Assembly (NCBI GenBank): GCA_035943095.1
Contig: DASZCN010000066.1
Location: 1 to 49,732, forward strand
Length of the DNA stretch: 49,732 nt
Direction of reading: 5' to 3'
DNA from: AG41 sp035943095
GTDB lineage: Bacteria > Gemmatimonadota > Gemmatimonadetes > Gemmatimonadales > GWC2-71-9
The notes beneath the pieces are model-generated. The model worked only from the letters and a program-made list of their open reading frames with translations, was not told the DNA's origin and searched no databases. Each line of letters opens with the position of its first letter. The first letter of the stretch is position 1. This document shows, piece after piece, positions 1-6,061 of the stretch. The position numbers and the translations under genes are program-made.

Positions 1-296
1 ATCGCGGCGACGTTTTCACCGTTCCCATAAAACCAGAGGAGTGCTGGAGAAGGCTGTGGAGGTTGTGCAGGTTGGTGGACGTTGGTGGAGGTGGGCGTCA
101 AGTACCACCCGACCAGCTTCGTTCCATCGCCCGACACAACCTCCACGCGCTCGCCGTTCTCCACGCCGACGCGGCGGGGATCGGGCACGCTGGCCCGCGG
201 CGCCGGGAAGGCGAGCCGCTCCTGGAACAGCCAGGCGAGGATTACGAGTGCCACATAGGCCAGCGCCAGACCGAGCGCGATACGCAGGAGGAGCAT
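1..296 (-). CDS. alpha/beta hydrolase (BEM46/COG1073-like), N-terminal part, runs off the window
   Basis: The frame starts at ATG 296 and stays open to the left edge (98 codons seen). It begins with a hydrophobic segment (MLLLRIALGLALAYVALVIL) that should anchor it in the membrane, followed by an extended stretch and then LLWFYGNGENVAA, which matches the HGNxxN oxyanion-hole region of membrane-anchored COG1073 hydrolases. The catalytic Ser, Asp and His would lie outside the window. Between GWYLTP and ALLWFYGNG sits a Pro/Gln-rich insert (about 16 residues) encoded by a degenerate ~10-nt tandem repeat, so a repeat seems to have been absorbed in frame. A TATTCT hexamer ends 7 nt before the start, suggesting little or no leader. 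Divergent from the kinase gene. The family is fairly secure, the substrate unknown. Confidence 0.75.
   Translation of the reverse strand, partial: MLLLRIALGLALAYVALVILAWLFQERLAFPAPRASVPDPRRVGVENGERVEVVSGDGTKLVGWYLTPTSTNVHQPAQPPQPSPALLWFYGNGENVAA
43..146. repeat. degenerate ~10-nt tandem repeat inside the hydrolase gene, with a 12-bp inverted match
   Basis: On the minus strand, positions 97 down to 43 read as near repeats of CCTCCACCAA (CCTCCACCAA, CGTCCACCAA, CCTGCACAA, CCTCCACAG). GTGGAGGTTGTG at 56-67 has an exact inverted match, CACAACCTCCAC, at 135-146. The unit resembles the one in the repeats at 5365-5461 and 7985-8028. Confidence 0.55.
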
Positions 297-341
297 CGCG
301 TGAAGAATACGTAGGGATTGCACCCGATGCCCCGAGCGCGA

Positions 342-2021
342 ATGTTACGAGCCGTGACGACCCAGGTGAACTGTCCGTCGTGCCGAGCCGAGATCCCGTC
401 CGGCGCGGCGTTCTGTCCGGCGTGCGGCTCGCCGTCTCCGACGGTGATCACTGGTGAGCGGGCGACCGCGGCCCCCCCCACGGGCGGCGTTCCGGCGGTC
501 CCCACCGTCGAGCGCCTGGCCCGTGCGCTCGGCCCCAAGTACGAAGTCAAGCGGCTGGTAGGTCGGGGCGGGTTCGCCGAAGTGTACGAGCTGTGGGACC
601 GAGACCTCGATCGCCGCCTCGCCTGCAAAGTCCTCCACCCGGAAATCGCGTGGACCCCGGGGATGCTGACGCGCTTCCAACAGGAAGCGAAGGCGTTGGC
701 CCGGCTGCAAGACCCGACCATTCTCCCGATTCATTTCGCTGGCGACGGCGAGGGGTTGGTTTTCTACGTCATGCCCTTCGTGGAGGGCGAATCGCTGGCG
801 GAAGCCCTGCGCCGCCGGGGTCCCTATGGCGTCGACGAGGCGCTCAACATCGCCAGGTCCGTCCTGCAGGCGTTGGCACACGCGCACGCGCAGGGGCTCG
901 TTCACCGCGACATCAAGCCCGACAATGTCATGCTCGAGGCCAAGACCGGCCGGGCTCTGCTGTTGGACTTCGGGATCGCCAAGCTGCTCGATCCCGGCGC
1001 CGCGCCCGGCGGGGGAGCGAAGACGGCCACGGGTTTCACGGTCGGCACCGTGCACTACATGAGCCCCGAGCAGGCGCTCGGCCAGCCGTCGCTGGACGGC
1101 CGCAGCGACCTGTACGCGTTCGGCGCGATGCTGTACCAGATGGTGACCGGCACGCCGCCCTACGACGGCGACTCCAGCGCCGAGATCGTGGGCAAGCACC
1201 TCGCGGATCCCGTGCCGGTGGCGAGCGACGTGAACGCCAAGATCCCCCGCTGGCTCTCGACGGTGATCGTGAAGTGCCTGGCGAAGAAGCCTGAGGACCG
1301 CTTCCAGAACGCCGAGGGCGTGCTCGCCGCGCTCGAGGCCGGGCGCGCGTCGGGCTCCACGCGCGCCGTCGGCGTCAAGACGCTGGAGCGCCAGGTCCGG
1401 CGTTCCGGCGCAGTGCGCCGCGGTTCGGGGCGGCTGGGCTGGTGGGTGGCAGGCGCGCTGGCTGTGGTGCTCGTCGGCGGCGGGTTGGCACGTCGCGCGG
1501 GGTACCTGGGGTCGGGCGTCGCCTACCTGCGCAACGACTTGATCGAGCCGATCGAGCTGCTCAAGGACGGCGTGCCGGCCGACACCGTGGCGCCCGCCGC
1601 CACCGCCCGGCTGAGGCTGGGCGTTGCCGAGCTGCGCTGGCGCCTGCTGCGGCCTGGAAGTCCGCCTATCGGGGAGGCGCTCGATGGTCCTCTTCCTCCG
1701 CTGCAGCGCGTCCGCGGGCGGCGGCTCACCACGGTCACGGCCGCGGCGGACGGCCAGGCGTACTTTGCGCCGCTCATCACCAACACCAGCTCCTCCGACA
1801 TCACGCTCGAAGTGAATCCCGGCAGCGCCGCCGCCGTCCGTTGCGATTGCCTCGTGCCGAAGGGCGCCGCCCGCACCCACATCGGGTACTACCGCCTGTA
1901 CCAGAACTCGAGCGTAGCGGCATACAACAGTGCCCATCCGTATTTCGGTCCCCACGTCGACCGGCAGGGGTTCGCGACGCGCGTCGCGCCGCAAAGCGGC
2001 GCCGTGGTGCTGACGTTTTGA
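342..2021 (+). CDS. zinc-ribbon Ser/Thr protein kinase with one transmembrane segment
   Basis: Membrane-bound eukaryotic-like Ser/Thr kinase. An N-terminal zinc ribbon (CPSCRAEIPSGAAFCPACG, residues about 11-29) precedes a complete kinase domain (about 67-330). Visible are the Gly-rich loop VGRGGFAEVY, the ATP-binding Lys in LACKVL (near 96), the catalytic loop HRDIKPDN (Asp near 190), DFGIAKL and the SPEQALG activation segment. One hydrophobic helix near residue 370 (WWVAGALAVVLVGGGLA) places a C-terminal domain of about 170 residues outside the cytoplasm, presumably as a sensor. Possible starts are TTG 318, ATG 327, ATG 342 and GTG 354; none has a clear ribosome site. The stop overlaps the TTG start of the ADP-ribosylglycohydrolase gene, suggesting one operon. 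Confidence 0.9.
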   Translation: MLRAVTTQVNCPSCRAEIPSGAAFCPACGSPSPTVITGERATAAPPTGGVPAVPTVERLARALGPKYEVKRLVGRGGFAEVYELWDRDLDRRLACKVLHPEIAWTPGMLTRFQQEAKALARLQDPTILPIHFAGDGEGLVFYVMPFVEGESLAEALRRRGPYGVDEALNIARSVLQALAHAHAQGLVHRDIKPDNVMLEAKTGRALLLDFGIAKLLDPGAAPGGGAKTATGFTVGTVHYMSPEQALGQPSLDGRSDLYAFGAMLYQMVTGTPPYDGDSSAEIVGKHLADPVPVASDVNAKIPRWLSTVIVKCLAKKPEDRFQNAEGVLAALEAGRASGSTRAVGVKTLERQVRRSGAVRRGSGRLGWWVAGALAVVLVGGGLARRAGYLGSGVAYLRNDLIEPIELLKDGVPADTVAPAATARLRLGVAELRWRLLRPGSPPIGEALDGPLPPLQRVRGRRLTTVTAAADGQAYFAPLITNTSSSDITLEVNPGSAAAVRCDCLVPKGAARTHIGYYRLYQNSSVAAYNSAHPYFGPHVDRQGFATRVAPQSGAVVLTF

Positions 2022-2974
2022 CCGCTGCCGCCTCTGGCGAGGCCCTCGATCCCCGGCTCGTGACCCGGGCGCGCGGCGCCCTGCTCGGCCTCGTGGTCGG
2101 CAACCAGCTCGGAGTCCCTACCGAGCAGCTGGGCACCGCGAAGGCGATCCGCGAGGCATTTCCTCAGGGCGTGCGCGATCTCGCGCCGCCGCCCAAGGGA
2201 TCGCCCTTCGACGACGACGCGGCGATGGCTCTGCTGCTCGCCGAGTCGCTGGCGCAGAAGGGCGACTTCGACGCGACCGACGTGGCGGAGCGCTGGGTCA
2301 AATGGATGAAGGTGGACGGCCGCGGCATCGGCCTCACGACGCAGCGCGCGTTGCGGCTCATCGAGCGCGGCACCGAGCCGTTCGAGGCCGGCCGGCTGAC
2401 CCTCGGCCCGCGGTCCGCGGCCAATGGCGCCGTGATGCGCTGCGTGCCCGTCGCCCTGCGCTATCACGATAACGTCGAGAAGCTGGTGCGCGTCTCGATG
2501 CAACAGGCCGCCATCACTCACGCCGACGAGCGCTGCACCTGGGGGGCGGCGGCGGTGAACCTCGCCGCTCGCGAGCTGCTCCACGGCAACCAACACTTCG
2601 TGGAGGAGGTGTTACATCGCTTGGAGGGTGCGGCGCCGCGGGCTCTGCTCGACGCCATTCGGCGAGTTCTGTGGGAGCAGGAGGGCGACCTGCCGATCGC
2701 CGCACGGGGGGAATTCGGCTACGTCGTGCACTGCGTCGAGATCGCCTTCTGGTGCGCCGTCCACCGGCCGTCGCTCGAGGAGACGCTCATCTTCCTCGCC
2801 GAGGCTGGTGGGGATACCGATACGAACGCCGCGGTCGCCGGAGCGTTGCTGGGTGTGCGGGACGGCGAGACCGGGATCCCGGCTCGCTGGCTCGATCAGC
2901 TCGGGCGGAGCAGCGCGCGCGGTGTGTCGGAGTTGGCGGAGAGACTGATAACAGCCGCAAGCCGCAAGTCATAG
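2018..2974 (+). CDS. ADP-ribosylglycohydrolase family protein (DraG/ARH-like)
   Basis: Predicted to remove ADP-ribose from modified proteins or small molecules using a two-metal centre. Family marks are GALLGLVVGNQLG near the N terminus, the metal-binding triplet in SPFDDDAAMALLLAES (in place of the usual TDDT) and the C-terminal GGDTDTNAAVAGALLG, which carries the second set of metal ligands. The usual Asp of VGDALG is Asn here. TTG 2018 overlaps the kinase stop (TTGA); GTG 2060 is an alternative giving 304 aa, still with an intact domain. Coupling to a Ser/Thr kinase suggests a shared signalling role, but that is inference. The last residues (AASRKS) are encoded by the start of the heptad repeat at 2952. 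Confidence 0.88.
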   Translation: MTAAASGEALDPRLVTRARGALLGLVVGNQLGVPTEQLGTAKAIREAFPQGVRDLAPPPKGSPFDDDAAMALLLAESLAQKGDFDATDVAERWVKWMKVDGRGIGLTTQRALRLIERGTEPFEAGRLTLGPRSAANGAVMRCVPVALRYHDNVEKLVRVSMQQAAITHADERCTWGAAAVNLAARELLHGNQHFVEEVLHRLEGAAPRALLDAIRRVLWEQEGDLPIAARGEFGYVVHCVEIAFWCAVHRPSLEETLIFLAEAGGDTDTNAAVAGALLGVRDGETGIPARWLDQLGRSSARGVSELAERLITAASRKS

Positions 2975-3027
2975 GTCGCAAGGCCTTCTTGCGGCTTACG
3001 GCTTGTGGCTTACGACTTACGGGTTAC
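2952..3027. repeat. inverted arms of degenerate 7-nt repeats between convergent genes
   Basis: The left arm (2952-2982) reads GCCGCAA, GCCGCAA, GTCATAG, GTCGCAA. The right arm (2986-3027) reads TTGCGGC, TTACGGC, TTGTGGC, TTACGAC, TTACGGG, TTACG. The arms are imperfect complements around GGCCTTC and would fold as a hairpin between the genes ending at 2974 and 3010. Both genes end inside the repeat, and both C termini read RKS. It may act as a two-way terminator, though it has no T-tract. Confidence 0.75.
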
Positions 3028-3558
3028 GCCTACCTTCACGTATCGGGCGATCCGGTCCATCACATCCAGGTCGAGGAGCATGATGGACACCCACCGCGCG
3101 GTGTCCCGCCCACGCCAGTTGAACCGCACCAGGCGTCGGCCGTAGCGCCACTCCCAGGCGCCCTTCTTGACCGCCCGCGGGCGGCCGAACAGCCGCGTCA
3201 ACTCGCGCTTGGTGCGCTCCACGAGCGGGACGCCCCGCTTGTCGCCGAACCCGGCCGAGTCGAAGAACGCGACGGTGTGGGCGTTGCCCTCGACGAAACT
3301 GGCGCTCAGGTAGCATCGCGGCGCGGCGCCCGGGCCAGCGATGACCACGCCGCATTCCATCACCTGTGCCGTGCTGCGCGAGGTCTCGCAGTGCAGCACG
3401 TCGCGATCGGCGAGGGTCCGGGCCCGCTCGACAAACGCGCGGTAGCTGATACCCGGCATGAAACCGCGATACATCGGCAGCGAGGGCGGGGGACTCTGGC
3501 CGAACGCGACGGCCGCGGCGACGACCGCGGTGAGCAGTGCGGCGACGATCGAGCGCAT
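3010..3558 (-). CDS. secreted protein of unknown function
   Basis: A 182-aa protein with a clear Sec signal peptide (MRSIVAALLTAVVAAAVAFG, cleavage likely after AFG or FGQ). The mature part has three Cys residues (HCET, MECG, PRCYL), which may form a disulfide in the periplasm, and a basic C-terminal half. I do not recognise a family. The final VTRKS residues are encoded by the heptad repeat. A TATATT hexamer lies 9 nt before the ATG, giving a very short predicted leader and no ribosome site. It is convergent with the ADP-ribosylglycohydrolase gene, and the cold-shock terminator separates it from the gene upstream. Confidence 0.7.
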   Translation of the reverse strand: MRSIVAALLTAVVAAAVAFGQSPPPSLPMYRGFMPGISYRAFVERARTLADRDVLHCETSRSTAQVMECGVVIAGPGAAPRCYLSASFVEGNAHTVAFFDSAGFGDKRGVPLVERTKRELTRLFGRPRAVKKGAWEWRYGRRLVRFNWRGRDTARWVSIMLLDLDVMDRIARYVKVGVTRKS

Positions 3559-3585
3559 GTGCCACCCAATATAGGGCCGAAAACG

Positions 3586-3614
3586 AGAGCGGGCCCGGAA
3601 ACCCGGGCCCGCTC
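3586..3614 (-). terminator. intrinsic terminator of the cold-shock gene
   Basis: A perfect 12-bp stem (3586-3597 with 3603-3614) has a 5-nt loop. On the minus strand it is followed by a T-rich run (TCGTTTTCGG), 20 nt beyond the cold-shock stop codon. Confidence 0.8.
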
Positions 3615-3633
3615 GAGCATCGATCAGCGTCGC

Positions 3634-3834
3634 TCAGACCTTGCGGACGTTCTGCGCCTGCAAGCCCTTCGGACCCTGGGCGACTTCGAACTCGACCGTA
3701 TCGCCCTCGGCGAGACTGCGGAAGCCCTCGGCCTGGATCGCCGTGAAGTGGACAAACACGTCCGGACCCGACTCCTGCGCGATAAAGCCAAATCCCTTCG
3801 CGTCGTTGAACCACTTCACCTTACCCTTTGCCAT
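3634..3834 (-). CDS. csp: cold-shock domain protein (CspA family)
   Basis: A single OB-fold nucleic-acid chaperone of 66 aa, the usual length for the family. RNP1 (KGFGFI) and RNP2 (VFVHF) are both intact, with the N-terminal GKVKWFN motif and C-terminal GPKGLQAQNV. The start is taken at ATG 3834 (MAKGKVKWF); a longer reading from further upstream only adds unrelated residues from the leader. A consensus-like promoter at 3994-4022 predicts a leader of about 150 nt, and the gene has its own terminator at 3586-3614. It is therefore monocistronic, with room for leader-based temperature control as in cspA of Escherichia coli (known for that family, inferred here). Confidence 0.96.
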   Translation of the reverse strand: MAKGKVKWFNDAKGFGFIAQESGPDVFVHFTAIQAEGFRSLAEGDTVEFEVAQGPKGLQAQNVRKV

Positions 3835-3912
3835 AACCGTTCGAACCTCAGCACTAAGGGGCACTGCCCCGGACACGTTCGACCCTGGTCACCGCGACCA
3901 GAGACGGGCTCA

Positions 3913-3946
3913 AACAAAAACCGCGAGGCAAGTGGTCCTCGCGGTG
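3913..3946 (-). terminator. terminator-like hairpin inside the cold-shock leader
   Basis: ACCGCGAGG (3921-3929) and CCTCGCGGT (3938-3946) form a 9-bp perfect stem. On the minus strand it is followed by TTTTGTTTG. It lies about 40 nt after the predicted transcription start and 80 nt before the start codon, so it could act as an attenuator or a switchable leader structure. Confidence 0.6.
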
Positions 3947-3993
3947 CGCAGACAAACCGGTGACGGTGCCACGTATTGCTTGAACCGGGGCCA

Positions 3994-4022
3994 AAGGTAG
4001 GATTGACGATCACCCCTGTCAA
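3994..4022 (-). promoter_or_regulatory. housekeeping-type promoter of the cold-shock gene
   Basis: On the minus strand TTGACA (4022-4017), a 17-nt spacer, then TACCTT (3999-3994). The -35 is a perfect consensus, and the same pair of hexamers with the same spacing precedes glnA. The predicted start is near 3987, giving a ~150-nt leader. Confidence 0.8.
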
Positions 4023-4071
4023 TAGAGTAAATGTCGCGTGCTTCGGCGGTTGCGTGGTCGGGCGTGAAGTG

Positions 4072-4102
4072 CAGCCACTATAACGACAGTATCCAGCCAC
4101 TA
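4072..4102. repeat. 9-bp direct repeat upstream of the cold-shock promoter
   Basis: CAGCCACTA occurs at 4072-4080 and 4094-4102, 22 nt apart start to start (about two helical turns). It lies between the cold-shock promoter and the 3' end of the orphan at 4126. It may be a regulator site, with no further support. Confidence 0.35.
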
Positions 4103-4125
4103 CGGAGCCGGCATCCGCGTTGGCG

Positions 4126-4689
4126 CTACCGTAACCGCTTTTCCTGTTTCGAGCTGTCTTCCCTCACGGGAAGTCCGACGGCCAGCAGGAAATCCCGTCG
4201 GGCTGCGTCGTACGTCTTCATTCGTTTGCCGAGCTCGACGACGGTCGCGGCGGGTGTCGCGGCGGCGCTGTCCTCGCAGGTCGGCGTGTATGCGATCAGC
4301 GAGTCGATCTGCGTGACGAGCCGCCGCGCCTTCAGGCGGACGGTGTCCTCGTACACGGTGGGGCTCATCTGCGGGCGGCCGCGCTTCAGGAACGCGCGAC
4401 CACTTCCGCACAGGCCGGCGAGAAACCGGCCCGCACGCCGCTGCGACACGGCGTCGTGCGTACTCTGAGCGCGTGTGACGCGGCTCACACCGTCCAAGAT
4501 CTGGGCGATCCCGCGCGACGCCGTCCGCAGTCCGAGCAGGAACCGCTTCTGCTCGGGACTCGGTGGCGGCGGCGGTGGCAGCGACTCCACACGCGTGGAG
4601 TCCGCGGGCGGGGCCGGTGTCGGCGGCACCGGCTCCTGTGCTCCGAGCACTGTCGCGGTGATCCACGTCATCACGGCCAAGCAGCGCAT
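4126..4689 (-). CDS. secreted protein of unknown function with a Pro-rich linker
   Basis: A 187-aa protein starting at ATG 4689, chosen because AGAGGA precedes it at ribosome-site distance. A signal peptide (MRCLAVMTWITATVLGAQ) leads into a Pro-rich stretch (EPVPPTPAPPADSTRVESLPPPPPP by description: alternating Pro runs) and then a largely helical, basic domain with two Cys residues that could pair. I recognise no family. It is divergent from the gene at 4738, whose promoter lies in the 48-bp gap. Confidence 0.65.
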   Translation of the reverse strand: MRCLAVMTWITATVLGAQEPVPPTPAPPADSTRVESLPPPPPPSPEQKRFLLGLRTASRGIAQILDGVSRVTRAQSTHDAVSQRRAGRFLAGLCGSGRAFLKRGRPQMSPTVYEDTVRLKARRLVTQIDSLIAYTPTCEDSAAATPAATVVELGKRMKTYDAARRDFLLAVGLPVREDSSKQEKRLR

Positions 4690-4704
4690 CACGAGATCCT
4701 CTGG

Positions 4705-4731
4705 TTGGTGGCTGGGAGCCTTGGTTATAAT
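4705..4731 (+). promoter_or_regulatory. leaderless promoter for the gene at 4738
   Basis: A perfect TATAAT at 4726-4731 ends exactly 7 nt before the A of ATG 4738, so the predicted transcription start is the first base of the codon. TTGGTG at 4705-4710 is a possible -35 with a short 15-nt spacer. Confidence 0.7.
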
Positions 4732-4737
4732 GTCCCA

Positions 4738-5355
4738 ATGACCGTTCCCGCAACCTCGCGAAAGACCCACGAGTTCGAGGATCGCGCCGACGCGCTCGCG
4801 CATTTCTTCTTGCGGGCGGGGGAGGCGCCACGCCTCCTCGCCTATGACGATAGCGTCGGTTGCCCGCTCGACCAAGCGCTCGCCGCCATCGAGTGGACCG
4901 CCGCCGTGGGCATTCTCGCGCACGATGACCTCATTCACGCGGCGCGTCTCAGCTCGGATGCGTCTGCGGCGGTGGTGGAGCGCAAGGACGGCGAGCAGCG
5001 CGTGTTCATCTACTTCGGGCCCCGCATGGACGCCCCCCCCGCCGATCCGTACGAGGGCACGCTGTTATACGACGAGCCCGGCGTGCGCGCGTACATCTTC
5101 GCCCAGCGCGTACACGCCATCGCCCACTTCCTGCGCGCCACCCTCGGCCTGGGCGCCGTTATCTCGATGCTGGGCCGCCGTGCCCCGGAGCTCCGCCACA
5201 TCCGCCGCTGGTTGCAGGCGCTCTTCAGTGAGCCGCTCACCGGCTCCACGCAGCTGCTCGCCGGTTGGTTCGCGACCGGCGGTGCCGGTGGGTTGTTCCT
5301 CCCCCGACAGGCCGCCGCACCGTTTACGTACAGCGAGGTTGGAATGGAGCTGTGA
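4738..5355 (+). CDS. conserved-looking protein of unknown function
   Basis: A 205-aa protein with no signal peptide and no clear membrane segment; the C-terminal third is hydrophobic (LLAGWFATGGAGGLFLPR). ATG 4738 is set by the TATAAT just upstream, which implies a leaderless transcript. I recognise no domain. The stop is followed directly by the hairpin repeat at 5365-5461, which ends in a T-tract and probably terminates the message. It stands alone, divergent from the secreted orphan at 4126. Confidence 0.65.
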   Translation: MTVPATSRKTHEFEDRADALAHFFLRAGEAPRLLAYDDSVGCPLDQALAAIEWTAAVGILAHDDLIHAARLSSDASAAVVERKDGEQRVFIYFGPRMDAPPADPYEGTLLYDEPGVRAYIFAQRVHAIAHFLRATLGLGAVISMLGRRAPELRHIRRWLQALFSEPLTGSTQLLAGWFATGGAGGLFLPRQAAAPFTYSEVGMEL

Positions 5356-5364
5356 AGCAGGCTA

Positions 5365-5461
5365 GAGGAGGCTCGGGAGGTTGGGGAAGGTTGGGGGAGG
5401 TTGCGACGGTCACCGCTCAGCCTCCCCTAACCTTCCCTAACCTCCTCTAACCTCCCCAACC
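5365..5461. repeat. inverted arms of degenerate 10-nt repeats, probable terminator
   Basis: The left arm (5365-5404) repeats AGGTTGGGGA-like units. The right arm (5421-5461) reads CCTCCCCTAA, CCTTCCCTAA, CCTCCTCTAA, CCTCCCCAAC. The arms are largely complementary around a 16-nt spacer. The right arm is followed by CTGTTTTTGTTG, so it also has the form of an intrinsic terminator for the gene ending at 5355. Confidence 0.8.
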
Positions 5462-5583
5462 TGTTTTTGTTGATTCACAACTCCACATCGTGTGGACGGG
5501 CGCGCCAATGACCGATAGCGATAGGGGTTACTGTCCACATCCGGTGCACATCGAAGTGAGCTAACCCGAAGAAATATCGGCAC

Positions 5584-5611
5584 TTGCGCGCTCTGAGCGC
5601 GCCCCTATATT
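5584..5611 (+). promoter_or_regulatory. promoter of the putative structured RNA
   Basis: TTGCGC (5584-5589), a 16-nt spacer, then TATATT (5606-5611); the predicted start is A5618. A 7-bp inverted repeat (GCGCGCT...AGCGCGC, 5587-5603) fills the space between the hexamers and could be an operator. Confidence 0.65.
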
Positions 5612-5617
5612 GATGCC

Positions 5618-6053
5618 ACGCGGCTTGGAGGGAAGGGTCGGGACCTGGTGTCCCAGCTACGCCTCTAAGACGGGTCCGAGCGGAAATTCCGGGGAGGCCG
5701 CCGACGCAAACAAGGGCTCAGGCGGCCGGCGATCCGGGAGCAGGCTCTCCGGCTCGGATAGAGGGGGCCAGTCGCGTGCCCCATCCACGTCGAAGTGGTG
5801 CCTCGACGTGCAGTGCGGAGGGTCGGTCCGCGACCCGATCTGACCCGTAGCACCCACATCGGTGAACCAAGTGGCCCGGCCAGGCTGCTTGGGGATGGAA
5901 GCCGGAGCTCCTGTTCGCCCTACCGAGCGACGCATCAGTCAACCGGCGGCGGCAGGATGAAGAACGGTGGGAGCAATCCCCCGGCTCCGGGTAACCGGTG
6001 TGCGGAGCCCCCGGGCGGCCTATCGTGCCGTCCCGGGGGCTTCGTGTTTTATT
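5618..6053 (+). ncRNA. putative ~430-nt structured non-coding RNA, family unknown
   Basis: This is the only gene-free stretch of this size in the window. It has a promoter at one end and a strong intrinsic terminator at the other. It holds several local stems: GGGAC/GTCCC in the first 60 nt, GGCCGCC/GGCGGCC around 5697-5730, CCGGGAGC/GCTCTCCGG just after, a perfect 8-bp CACGTCGA/TCGACGTG near 5788-5815, and GGGTCG/CGACCC near 5820. No open frame in it looks like a protein. I searched by eye for RNase P, tmRNA, SRP and 6S signature sequences and did not find them. It could be a single RNA or two in a row. Confidence 0.5.
6006..6053 (+). terminator. strong intrinsic terminator ending the structured RNA
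   Basis: AGCCCCCGGG (6006-6015) pairs with CCCGGGGGCT (6032-6041). CGGC/GCCG (6016-6019 with 6027-6030) extends the stem over one bulged T. TTTTATT follows at 6047-6053, immediately before the deacetylase gene. Confidence 0.85.
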
Positions 6054-6055
6054 AT
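6050..6055 (+). promoter_or_regulatory. -10 element of a leaderless promoter overlapping the terminator T-tract
   Basis: TATTAT ends 7 nt before the A of ATG 6062, the same geometry as at 4726-4731. The hexamer uses the terminator's own T-tract, so the end of one unit and the start of the next share bases. Confidence 0.6.
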
Positions 6056-6061
6056 GGCCCC

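Noticed and set aside
5610..5843. 77-codon frame inside the putative RNA
   Set aside because: It overlaps several strong stems, lacks a ribosome site, and its Gly/Ser/Arg-rich composition looks like chance.
5618..6053. RNase P RNA or tmRNA
   Set aside because: The size and terminator fit, and GCAAACAA near 5706 and a CCGGGG/CCCCGG pairing recall these RNAs, but no GAGGAAAGTCC, ACAGAA.CCGGCTTA, tag ending in ALAA-stop or CCA-ended tRNA-like part is visible.
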